Of a DNA stretch of 5,741 bases, positions 1-5,697 are shown in pieces. How positions within the stretch are numbered: position 1 is the first letter of the stretch; each line of letters starts with the position of its first letter. This stretch comes from CAYTCZ01 sp964436315. GTDB lineage: Bacteria; Actinomycetota; Thermoleophilia; Gaiellales; Gaiellaceae. A program made the translations under genes and the position numbers. The notes below the pieces were generated by a model. That model had not been told where the DNA came from and did no database searches. It worked only from the letters and a program-made list of their open reading frames with translations. The stretch lies in contig CAYTCZ010000194.1 of assembly GCA_964436315.1 (NCBI GenBank), forward strand, positions 1 to 5,741, in the 5' to 3' direction.

Positions 1-74
1 CGATCTTCCTCCTCGAGAACCCATCAGTCAACGGGACCGACCTCCAGGTGGACGGCGGCTGGCTTCTACTCTGA
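1..74 (+). CDS. C-terminal fragment of a short-chain dehydrogenase/reductase (SDR)
   Basis: This is the last 23 codons of a gene that begins before the window; codons start at base 3 and the stop is TGA at 72-74. The visible tail reads NPSVNGTDLQVDGGWLLL. It matches the usual SDR ending, in which a 'xxxGxxLxVDGGW' segment closes the substrate pocket and the C-terminal strand of the Rossmann fold. Members are NAD(P)-dependent oxidoreductases of alcohols, sugars, polyols and related compounds. The cofactor motif and the Tyr-x-x-x-Lys catalytic pair lie outside the window, so the substrate cannot be judged. The gene runs in the same direction as the MetF-like gene 19 nt downstream and is probably cotranscribed with it. 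The family call is reliable because the VDGG tail is very typical; nothing more specific can be supported. Confidence 0.85.
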   Translation, partial: IFLLENPSVNGTDLQVDGGWLLL

Positions 75-93
75 GGCTGCGCCGCCTCGCCTC

Positions 94-951
94 ATGCACA
101 CGAGCCTCCAACGCCTCGTCGACTCCTACTCGATCGAGATAACGCCAAAGGAGTACGAGCGGGTCGGTGGGCTCGCACGGTACTTAGCCAGCGGCACGCA
201 TGTGTACGTGACCGCCCTTCCTGGGGCCCCTCCCGAGAACGCGGTGGCTGCATCGCGTCGGATCGCCGCCGAAGGACTGCGCCCGGTACCGCACCTTGCA
301 GCGCGCGCGTTCCCGGAACTTGCCGACGTTGACCGTTTTCTCGGACAGTTGGCCGAGGCGGGCGTGGAGGAGGCGCTCGTCATCGCCGGCTCGCTCCCTC
401 GCCCAGCAGGGACACTGGACTCATCTCTCCAGGTCTTGCGCTCTGGCTTGCTAGAGCACCACGGGATCAGTCGCGTGGGCGTCGCCGGCTATCCAGAGGG
501 ACATCCGGATGTCTCCGCTGAGACCCTTTCCGGGACGATCATCGAAAAGAACGCCTTCGCTGCCGAGTCCGACCTCGACGTCTACATCGTGACCCAGTTC
601 TGCTTCACATCCGAGCCGTACGTTCGCTGGGAGCGAGAGATTCGTGAAACCGGCAACGCCTTGCCGGTTCACCCCGGGCTCCCGGGCGTCACCTCGGCAC
701 GCGCGCTGCTTCGGTTCGGAATCCAGTGCGGTGTGGGCCCGTCGCTTCGGGTGGTGCGAAAGCAGACCCGTGGGTTTGCGCGGCTGCTCGGACGCTCGAC
801 CTATCGGCCGGATCGGTTGGTGGCGGGAATTGTCGAGGCGTGTGACAGCGATCCCGGCGCGCTGTTTGACCGACTGCATTTCTTCCCGTTCGGCGGACTC
901 GAGCAGACGGTGAGCTGGATCGACGACCTTCGGAGCCGGGCGCTCATCTAA
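94..951 (+). CDS. Methylenetetrahydrofolate reductase (MetF) family protein
   Basis: A 285-residue protein of single-domain MetF length (E. coli MetF is 296). Known family enzymes interconvert 5,10-methylene-THF and 5-methyl-THF in the cytosol with an FAD-bearing TIM barrel. Barrel landmarks appear in order: SIEITP at 13-18, with E15 where the catalytic acid of E. coli (E28) lies; VPHLAAR at 65-71; EALVIAGS at 93-100; VGVAGYPEGHPD at 128-139; VTQFCF at 166-171, with Q168 matching folate-binding Q183; and HPGLPGV at 193-199. The position of the flavin-contacting Asp of E. coli (D120, in 'RGD') appears to be S100, so flavin binding may be altered. The ATG at 94 is the first in frame. It has no good Shine-Dalgarno (a GAGG at 73-76 is too far), so translation may be coupled to the SDR gene ending 19 nt upstream. 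It converges on the dehydrogenase at 971. With a MetE-like gene nearby, a role in methyl transfer is likely, but whether it acts reductively or oxidatively is unknown. Confidence 0.85.
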   Translation: MHTSLQRLVDSYSIEITPKEYERVGGLARYLASGTHVYVTALPGAPPENAVAASRRIAAEGLRPVPHLAARAFPELADVDRFLGQLAEAGVEEALVIAGSLPRPAGTLDSSLQVLRSGLLEHHGISRVGVAGYPEGHPDVSAETLSGTIIEKNAFAAESDLDVYIVTQFCFTSEPYVRWEREIRETGNALPVHPGLPGVTSARALLRFGIQCGVGPSLRVVRKQTRGFARLLGRSTYRPDRLVAGIVEACDSDPGALFDRLHFFPFGGLEQTVSWIDDLRSRALI

Positions 952-970
952 CTCCAAGCTCCCAGGGCAA

Positions 971-1852
971 CTAGTCGAGACCGCCGGCGCGGGCCTGTTC
1001 GCGGGCCACGACGGCCCAGTCCTTGGCACCGTCGCCGTGGGCGACGGCACCCAGGAGTCGATCACGCAGAACGTTGGCGCTCGGCAGAGGGAGAGCGGCG
1101 AGATCGCCGGCCTCCAGGATCAGGTTTGAGTCCTTGAGGCCGAGGTCAGCCGTGAAGCCCACCTGGTCGTATGCCTCATCGACCATGATCTTCCCGTAGA
1201 CCTCGTAGGCGGGCGCCGCAAAGAGGCCGTCGACCATCAATTCGTAGAGGACCTCCGGCTTCACGTCGTACTTCCGCGCGAGCGAGAAAGCCTCTCCCAT
1301 CACCTCGATGGCGCAGCCGAGCAGGAAGTTGTTCGCCAACTTGATCGCGGTCGCCGACTCGGGTCTAGGGCCGGCCTCGAACGTCCGGCGACCGATGGCC
1401 TCGAAGAGCGACGCACAGCGACGCGCCGGCTCCGGCGGTCCTCCAACGATGATTCCGAGCCGGCCCGCCGCGGCGACGTCGGGTCGACCGACGACGTGCG
1501 CCGCGACCATCACCTGGCCCGCCGCCGAGTGGGCTGCAGCGAGGTTTTGGATCGTGGCCACCCCGTGGGTGCCCATCGGCATGTGGATGGCGCCCTTGGC
1601 CAACGAGTCCCGCAGGCCGCCTTCCCCGAGAGTCACCTCCTCGAGAGCGGCGTCATCCGCCAGCATCGTCATCACGACCTCGCGGCCTTCGCAGGCATCG
1701 GCGATTGTCGCGGCGACCTGTGCTCCGGCCTCCCCCAGTTCGGCAGCCTTCTCAGGTGTCCGGTTGTAGACGACGAGGTCGTTCTCCCCGGCCAGGACCT
1801 GTCCCGCGATCCCCCTGCCCATCCGTCCGATGCCGATGAAACCGACTCTCAT
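971..1852 (-). CDS. NAD(P)-dependent beta-hydroxyacid dehydrogenase (HIBADH/GlxR/GarR superfamily)
   Basis: A 293-residue protein, the usual length for 3-hydroxyisobutyrate and tartronate-semialdehyde dehydrogenase relatives, which oxidise 3-hydroxy acids or reduce the semialdehydes. The N-terminal Rossmann domain has GIGRMG at 7-12. NRT at 30-32 after the second strand suggests NADP(H) preference. The helical domain carries AIKLANNFLLG at 169-179, with K171 as the expected catalytic lysine and N174/N175 following. A late LKDSNL segment (239-244) matches the conserved KD motif. The substrate loop, normally DAPVSGG, reads AAHVVGRPD at 117-125, so the substrate is probably not that of classical HIBADH. 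The start was chosen as the second of two tandem ATGs (1852), 4 nt after GGAGG; ATG 1855 is too close to that site. The open frame runs on upstream to 2110, but that part resembles no protein and precedes the ribosome site. The gene is convergent with the MetF-like gene and divergent from the MetE-like gene. Confidence 0.9.
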   Translation of the reverse strand: MRVGFIGIGRMGRGIAGQVLAGENDLVVYNRTPEKAAELGEAGAQVAATIADACEGREVVMTMLADDAALEEVTLGEGGLRDSLAKGAIHMPMGTHGVATIQNLAAAHSAAGQVMVAAHVVGRPDVAAAGRLGIIVGGPPEPARRCASLFEAIGRRTFEAGPRPESATAIKLANNFLLGCAIEVMGEAFSLARKYDVKPEVLYELMVDGLFAAPAYEVYGKIMVDEAYDQVGFTADLGLKDSNLILEAGDLAALPLPSANVLRDRLLGAVAHGDGAKDWAVVAREQARAGGLD

Positions 1853-1856
1853 CATT

Positions 1857-1861
1857 CCTCC
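1857..1861 (-). promoter_or_regulatory. Ribosome binding site of the beta-hydroxyacid dehydrogenase
   Basis: On the minus strand, GGAGG is followed by A and two tandem ATG codons. The site is 1 nt from the first ATG (1855) and 4 nt from the second (1852). It therefore favours the second start and rules out the longer reading frame extending to 2110. Confidence 0.7.
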
Positions 1862-1997
1862 ATCGATCGAGAACACATTTCCGCAGGCCAATGGCAAGGG
1901 GCTACGGAAGCACTCGGCGCGGCAACGACGCTTGGGTGCGGAGCGCCTCGCCAACGGGATCCCCTCACCGTAGAGACGAGCGTTTTCGTGGGAGGAA

Positions 1998-2003
1998 TAT
2001 AGT
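1998..2003 (+). promoter_or_regulatory. Candidate -10 element for the MetE-like operon
   Basis: TATAGT matches the TATAAT consensus at five of six bases and stands out in otherwise GC-rich DNA. It would give a leader of roughly 130 nt before the ATG at 2141. No TTGACA-like hexamer lies 16-18 nt upstream. TAGAGA at 1971-1976 matches four of six bases but is 21 nt away. The promoter call is therefore weak; an activator-dependent or non-housekeeping promoter is possible. Confidence 0.3.
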
Positions 2004-2018
2004 AGGATCGCGACTCCT
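2004..2018. promoter_or_regulatory. Candidate operator palindrome next to the -10
   Basis: AGGA, then the perfect 6-nt palindrome TCGCGA, then one unpaired C, then TCCT form a near-symmetric 15-nt site directly after the candidate -10. Its place suits a repressor that blocks transcription start. The arms are short and such repeats occur by chance in GC-rich DNA. No regulator gene lies in the window to pair with it. Confidence 0.25.
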
Positions 2019-2126
2019 GCGAGCCACTGAATAGGTCGGCGTTGAGCGGTGAGAGTGCCCGCGCCCGCCGTCACGTCGGCAAAACCGGAACGCGCATTCT
2101 GGGCCAGCACAAAGGCGCCAACGAAC

Positions 2127-2131
2127 GGAGG
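2127..2131 (+). promoter_or_regulatory. Ribosome binding site of the MetE-like gene
   Basis: GGAGG is followed by a 9-nt spacer and ATG at 2141. It decides the start: the open frame reaches back to a TTG at 2042, but that stretch has no ribosome site and no family similarity. The first residues after 2141 lead straight into the MetE 'TTIIGS' strand. Confidence 0.8.
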
Positions 2132-2140
2132 ACTCGAAAC

Positions 2141-3322
2141 ATGCTCAAGGCGACCGACGGGCTGCTGCTACCGACGACCATCATCGGCTCGTTGCCGCGG
2201 CCGTCCTGGTACAAGGAGAATCTGGGGACGCGCGCGTTTCTCGACGCGATGGTCGACATCGGCTTTCGGGAGCAGTATGTCGATGCGCTCTCCGTCTACC
2301 TGCGCGAGCAGGAACTCGCCGGGCTGGACGTCGTCACCGACGGTGATTGCCGCTTCGACCACGACGTGGGTGGCCAGAGCTGGACTCGCTATCCGCCTCA
2401 GCACATGTCCGGCTTCGAGCACGCTCACCCGGAGCTCGCGCGGGCAGGCGCCGGAGGCCTCGGCTTCCCGAGGGGCCATATCCTCCACGACTACCTCGAG
2501 GCTCGCGTCATGCCGCGGATTGTCGGACCCGTCGGACGCGGCGAGCTCCAGTACGCCGAGATGTGGAAGGCGGCACAGCGGCTCACGAAGAAGCCAGTCA
2601 AGTTCGGCACCGTTACGCCCGAGCTCGTCGCCTTCGCCGTGCAGGACTCCTACTACGAGGACCTTCGGTCACGCATCATGGCCATCAGTGACGCCCTGAA
2701 CGAGGAGTTGCACGAGCTCGCCGATGCCGGCTGTGCGGTAATCCAGATGGAGGAGCCGCAAATCCATCTGCTGGCCGCCCGGGGCATCGTCGATGACGTG
2801 ATCAATCCCGCTTTCATGGTCGAGGTCTTCAACAACACGGTCAAGGGCTTGCGTGACAAGACCGAGGTCTGGTGCCACACCTGCTGGGGCAATCCGTCAC
2901 AGCAGCGCATGTTCGCGACGGTGCAGTCGTACGAGCCGGCGCTCGAGTTTCTCAATCAGGTGGACGCCGACGTCATCACCTTTGAAACCAGGAGTTCTGG
3001 GGCCCAAGACCTCAAGGCGATTGGCGAGGTTATTACTGACAGGCGAGTCGGAATCGGGGTGATCGACCATCACACACTCCAAGTCGAGTCGCCGGAGGAG
3101 GTCGCTGAGAGCGTCCGACTCGCGCTCGACCACATCTCGACCGAGCGACTCGTCATCTGTTCCGATTGCGGAATGGGTCGGGAGGGAATGAGCCGACGAC
3201 ACGCCTTTTACAAGACGGTCTCACTCGTTCTCGGAACGAACATCGTGCGGAAGGAGCTTGGAATCGATGAGGCTGAGTGCATGGCCGCCGACGCCCGTTA
3301 TTCCTTGATCCCGACGGCCTGA
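2141..3322 (+). CDS. Core MetE-like zinc methyltransferase (cobalamin-independent methionine synthase family)
   Basis: A 393-residue protein covering only the C-terminal catalytic barrel of MetE (E. coli MetE has 753 residues). The family moves a methyl group to a zinc-bound thiol, in MetE from methyl-THF to homocysteine. All four zinc ligands are visible: H246 and C248 (CHTCWGN), E282 (DADVITFET) and C343 (SDCGMG). The E-to-C spacing of 61 equals that of E. coli (665 to 726). IGS at 15-17 matches the homocysteine carboxylate site, and H311 (GVIDHH) matches the proposed proton donor H694. By-eye differences from E. coli are E484 to D69, D599 to E204, and folate contacts W561 and E605 to about V163 and L210. 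These suggest a changed methyl donor or acceptor. It is first gene of the probable operon with the MocA-family gene (30-nt gap) and EboE-like gene. It could be a folate-independent methionine synthase or a catabolic methyltransferase; the sequence alone does not decide. Confidence 0.87.
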   Translation: MLKATDGLLLPTTIIGSLPRPSWYKENLGTRAFLDAMVDIGFREQYVDALSVYLREQELAGLDVVTDGDCRFDHDVGGQSWTRYPPQHMSGFEHAHPELARAGAGGLGFPRGHILHDYLEARVMPRIVGPVGRGELQYAEMWKAAQRLTKKPVKFGTVTPELVAFAVQDSYYEDLRSRIMAISDALNEELHELADAGCAVIQMEEPQIHLLAARGIVDDVINPAFMVEVFNNTVKGLRDKTEVWCHTCWGNPSQQRMFATVQSYEPALEFLNQVDADVITFETRSSGAQDLKAIGEVITDRRVGIGVIDHHTLQVESPEEVAESVRLALDHISTERLVICSDCGMGREGMSRRHAFYKTVSLVLGTNIVRKELGIDEAECMAADARYSLIPTA

Positions 3323-3342
3323 TCGACTCCGGCTCGACGAAC

Positions 3343-3346
3343 GGAG
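3343..3346 (+). promoter_or_regulatory. Ribosome binding site of the MocA-family gene
   Basis: GGAG lies 6 nt before the ATG at 3353, inside the 30-nt gap after the MetE-like stop. Good spacing and a following 'INAAIVGLG' N-terminal strand fix this start. Confidence 0.7.
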
Positions 3347-3352
3347 AAGACG

Positions 3353-4378
3353 ATGATCAACGCAGCGATTGTCGGACTCGGATGGTGGGGCAAGACGCTC
3401 GTGGAATCCGTCCAGGGTCAGAGCAACGACATTCGCTTCGTCGCCGGGGCCACGCGGACGATCGCGCCCGAGGTGGAGGCGTTCGCCTCCGAGCACTCGT
3501 TTCGCCTGATCGATGGGTACGAGACTCTCCTCGACGAGCCGGATGTGGAAGCCGTCGTTCTCGCGACGCCCCACTCGATTCACGCCGAGCAGGTGATCGC
3601 CGCAGCAGAGTCGGGCAAGCACGTGTTTTGCGAGAAGCCGTTCGCGCTCACGAAGCGCGACGCCGAGGCGGCCGTCGAGGCAACTCGCAAGGCCGAGGTC
3701 ACGCTCGGCCTCGGCTACAACCGGCGTTTCCATCCGGAGATGACGAAGCTCCGCCAGCGGATTCAGTCGGGCGACCTCGGCGTCGTCATGCACGTCGAGG
3801 CGACGATGACCTTTCCGAACGCGCTCTTTCTCACGCCCAGCCAGTGGCGCGCCGACCGCGAGGAGACGCCCTGCGGCGGGCTCACGCCGATGGGTGTCCA
3901 CGCCGTCGACGGCATGATCGATCTCTGCGGTGAAATCGATCGCGTCTACTGCCAGAGCTTTCGGCGCGTAGTCGAAATCGATGCCGATGACACGACCTCG
4001 ATCCTGTTTCGGATGAAAGACGGCATGTCTGGTTACCTCGGCACGATGACCGCAACGGGCCCCGGATTCAGCTTCCAGGTTTTTGGCTCCGAAGGGTGGG
4101 TCCGGCTCGAGGGAATGACGCATGTCGCAGGCGCCTCGTCCGAGGAGCGACGAACCCGTCTGTTCGGAACGTGCAAGTTCCAACCGCTCAAGGGGCCGAT
4201 GGAGACCTGGGACGCCGAGATGCACGACGTTACCCGAGCGGCGCTGGAGGCATTTGCGATTGCAGCCAGCGGCGGGCCGGAGTTTTCGATCACGACCGAG
4301 GAGATGATTCACGGGGCAGCGGTCACCGAGGCAGTCGTTCGTTCGGCCGCTTCGGGGAACGTGGAGGCTGTCGGCTAG
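3353..4378 (+). CDS. Gfo/Idh/MocA-family oxidoreductase
   Basis: A 341-residue cytosolic NAD(P)-dependent dehydrogenase, typical length for the family, which acts on sugars, inositols and related polyols. The N-terminal Rossmann domain (about 1-120) opens with AAIVGLGWWG, giving GxGxxG at 8-13. ATPHSIHAEQ at 71-80 and VFCEKPF at 91-97 follow; K95 of the EKP motif is the usual catalytic or structural lysine. GYNRRFHP at 121-128 begins the C-terminal beta-sheet domain. The substrate motif GGLTPMGVHAVD (175-186) keeps H183 and D186, but the Asp common in 'GG-x-x-x-D-x-G-x-H' is P179. That form resembles a subgroup with GGG-x-T-GMG-x-H, so the exact substrate is open. It sits between the MetE-like and EboE-like genes and is probably cotranscribed. 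Pairing with a TIM-barrel protein is common in sugar and inositol pathways, where one oxidises the ring and the other epimerises, isomerises or dehydrates. No signal peptide is seen. Confidence 0.9.
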   Translation: MINAAIVGLGWWGKTLVESVQGQSNDIRFVAGATRTIAPEVEAFASEHSFRLIDGYETLLDEPDVEAVVLATPHSIHAEQVIAAAESGKHVFCEKPFALTKRDAEAAVEATRKAEVTLGLGYNRRFHPEMTKLRQRIQSGDLGVVMHVEATMTFPNALFLTPSQWRADREETPCGGLTPMGVHAVDGMIDLCGEIDRVYCQSFRRVVEIDADDTTSILFRMKDGMSGYLGTMTATGPGFSFQVFGSEGWVRLEGMTHVAGASSEERRTRLFGTCKFQPLKGPMETWDAEMHDVTRAALEAFAIAASGGPEFSITTEEMIHGAAVTEAVVRSAASGNVEAVG

Positions 4379-4430
4379 CGGCTACTTCACCCGTCGGGCT
4401 ATCCGGCGCCCGCCAGAACCCTGTTTCCGG

Positions 4431-4452
4431 GAGAAGGAGCTATAGGCTTCTC
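4431..4452 (+). other. Small inverted repeat between the MocA-family and EboE-like genes
   Basis: GAGAAG and CTTCTC are perfect 6-nt arms around a 10-nt loop in the 98-nt gap. An alternative fold with a 5-nt loop is also possible. No T-run follows, so this is not an intrinsic terminator. It might be an RNA processing or stability element, or chance. The rest of the gap shows no clear promoter; TATAGG in the loop (4441-4446) has no -35 partner. Confidence 0.2.
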
Positions 4453-4465
4453 GCAACCTCGAATC

Positions 4466-4470
4466 AAGGA
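4466..4470 (+). promoter_or_regulatory. Ribosome binding site of the EboE-like gene
   Basis: AAGGA lies 6 nt before the ATG at 4477. It settles the start: the same reading frame stays open back to 4096, inside the MocA-family gene, but that extension is only a shadow. The family's own N-terminus (GHLTYSTLVHPGD) begins just after this ATG. Confidence 0.7.
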
Positions 4471-4476
4471 CACGAA

Positions 4477-5697
4477 ATGGATCTCGGCAACGGTCTCGGT
4501 CATCTGACCTACTCGACGCTCGTTCATCCCGGAGATACGTGGGACGACATGTGGACGAGCCTGAAGACGTACGTCCCGCAGGTAAAAGAACGGGTCGCAC
4601 CGAACGAGCCTTTCGGGGTCTCCCTCCGCCTGTCGGCAGCATCTGCCCAGTCTCTCGTCGCAAGCCCAGCGGAACGCGACAGGCTCAGGAGCTTCCTCGC
4701 CGACAACGACCTGTACCTCTACACCGTCAATGCCTTTCCGTACGGTCCGTTCAAGGGTCGCCGCGTCAAGGAGCAGGTCTACGAACCCGATTGGCGCTCG
4801 GAGGAGCGTACCCGGTACACGATCAACGTCGCGGACATTCTCGCCAGCGTCGTCGAACCGGGAACGGAACCGTCAATCCAGACCTCGCCGCTCGGCTTCA
4901 AGCCCAACGTCACGGGGCCCGATGTCGTCTCCAGCTACACGGAGCACGTGCTCCACGTCGCCGCGCATCTCGTGACACTCGAGCGAGAAACCGGGCGCAC
5001 TGTCACGCTCGGGATCGAGCCGGAGCCCTACTGCTTCCTCGAGACGACCGAGGAGACTGTGGCGTACTTCAAGGAGCATCTCTACTCAGGAGAGGCCGCG
5101 GCAGAGGTCTCCCGGCTAGCGGGAATCCCGATCTCCGAGGCACATGCGGCACTTCGCAACCACCTCGGCGTCGTGTTCGACATCTGCCACCAGGCGGTCG
5201 AGTACGAGGACATTTCGGACTCGTTGCAGCGACTGGTCGATGCCGGTATTCCGATCTTCAAGCTGCAGGAGGCGGCCGCGCTGTACGTTCCAACCGTCAC
5301 CGAGGAGGCTGTGGAGGTGTTGACGCCATTCGCCGACACCATCTATCTCACCCAGACGTACGAGCGGGGCGATGACGGCACCATCACGCGGTTTCTCAAC
5401 CTCGATGACGCACTCGCAGACTGGAGGAGCAACCCCGGGCCGCGCGAATGGCGTGTCCATATCCACGTACCGGTGTTTCTTGACGACCTTGGCGCCTTTC
5501 GGACGACGCGTTTCGCGATCGAGGACGCCCTCGAGTTCCACCGGGCGAGCCCGCTATCGCGTCAGCTCGAGATCGAGACCTACACGTGGGACATGCTTCC
5601 CGACGATCTCAAGACCGGTGACATCGTCGAGTACGTCTGCCGCGAGCTCGAGTGGGTGCGCGACGAGCTTCTCGCCACCGCTCCGGCTGTGGAGTAG
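4477..5697 (+). CDS. EboE-like TIM-barrel protein (xylose isomerase-like; 'metabolite traffic protein EboE' family)
   Basis: A 406-residue cytosolic protein with the landmarks I associate with EboE: GHLTYSTLVHPGD (8-20), FGVSLRLSAASA (46-57), NAFPYGPFKG (85-94), VYEPDW (101-106), LGIEPEPYCFLET (178-190), GVVFDICHQAVEYED (231-245), RVHIHVPVFLDDLG (326-339) and LEIETYTWDMLP (364-375). Likely metal or acid-base residues, by analogy with xylose-isomerase-like barrels, are E181/E183, D235, H238, H328/H330 and E365/E367. In cyanobacteria the ebo cluster is linked to export of scytonemin precursors to the periplasm; the reaction of EboE itself is not known to me. None of the usual partners (EboA, the UbiA-like EboB, EboC, the dehydroquinate-synthase-like EboD, EboF) is in this window. 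Here it follows a MocA-family dehydrogenase by 98 nt, so a metabolic role as isomerase, epimerase or hydrolase on the same substrate is plausible. Its last bases precede only 44 nt of unassigned sequence. Confidence 0.85.
   Translation: MDLGNGLGHLTYSTLVHPGDTWDDMWTSLKTYVPQVKERVAPNEPFGVSLRLSAASAQSLVASPAERDRLRSFLADNDLYLYTVNAFPYGPFKGRRVKEQVYEPDWRSEERTRYTINVADILASVVEPGTEPSIQTSPLGFKPNVTGPDVVSSYTEHVLHVAAHLVTLERETGRTVTLGIEPEPYCFLETTEETVAYFKEHLYSGEAAAEVSRLAGIPISEAHAALRNHLGVVFDICHQAVEYEDISDSLQRLVDAGIPIFKLQEAAALYVPTVTEEAVEVLTPFADTIYLTQTYERGDDGTITRFLNLDDALADWRSNPGPREWRVHIHVPVFLDDLGAFRTTRFAIEDALEFHRASPLSRQLEIETYTWDMLPDDLKTGDIVEYVCRELEWVRDELLATAPAVE

Larger units (their letters stand above)
1853..2140. promoter_or_regulatory. 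Divergent intergenic region between the dehydrogenase and the MetE-like operon
   Basis: These 288 nt separate two divergent starts and must hold promoters for both sides. No convincing gene lies inside: in-frame extensions of both flanking genes enter it but look like translated leader (Arg/Ser/Ala-rich, no family resemblance). An AT-richer patch at about 1981-2004 holds the best -10 candidates for either strand: TATAGT on plus (1998-2003) and, overlapping, TATATT on minus (2001-1996). Neither has a good -35 at normal spacing. On the minus strand TTGCCA (1897-1892) resembles a -35 hexamer, but its matching -10 (TGTTCT, 1875-1870) is weak and would leave almost no leader before the ribosome site. 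Short inverted repeats are at 1976-1989 (ACGA-6 nt-TCGT) and 2004-2018. I see no recognisable riboswitch. Confidence 0.55.

Noticed and set aside
952..970. Possible bidirectional terminator between the convergent MetF-like and dehydrogenase genes.
   Set aside because: The 19-nt gap holds no stem-loop with a T-run on either strand; termination must use another mechanism or lie within coding sequence.
451..1065. Antisense open frame of 204 codons across the end of the MetF-like gene.
   Set aside because: It has no recognisable motif and overlaps two well-supported genes (MetF-like and the dehydrogenase) in shadow frames.
2023..2075. Cobalamin-riboswitch-like words in the leader of the MetE-like gene (GCCACTG at 2023-2029, GGTGAGAGT at 2048-2056), tempting because such riboswitches often control metE.
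   Set aside because: The elements are in the wrong order for the known class. The CCCGC-x-ACTG and final B12-box sequences are missing, and the leader is too short downstream for the full fold.
3221..4312. Long antisense open frame (363 codons) opposite the MocA-family gene.
   Set aside because: It is rich in Arg, His and Leu with no family motif, and lies opposite an unmistakable MocA-family protein. Such frames are expected in GC-rich DNA.
4096..4476. Upstream extension of the EboE-like frame into the MocA-family gene, suggesting a longer or fused protein.
   Set aside because: The extension is out of frame with the real MocA gene, shows no domain, and is followed by a good ribosome site and the normal EboE N-terminus at 4477.
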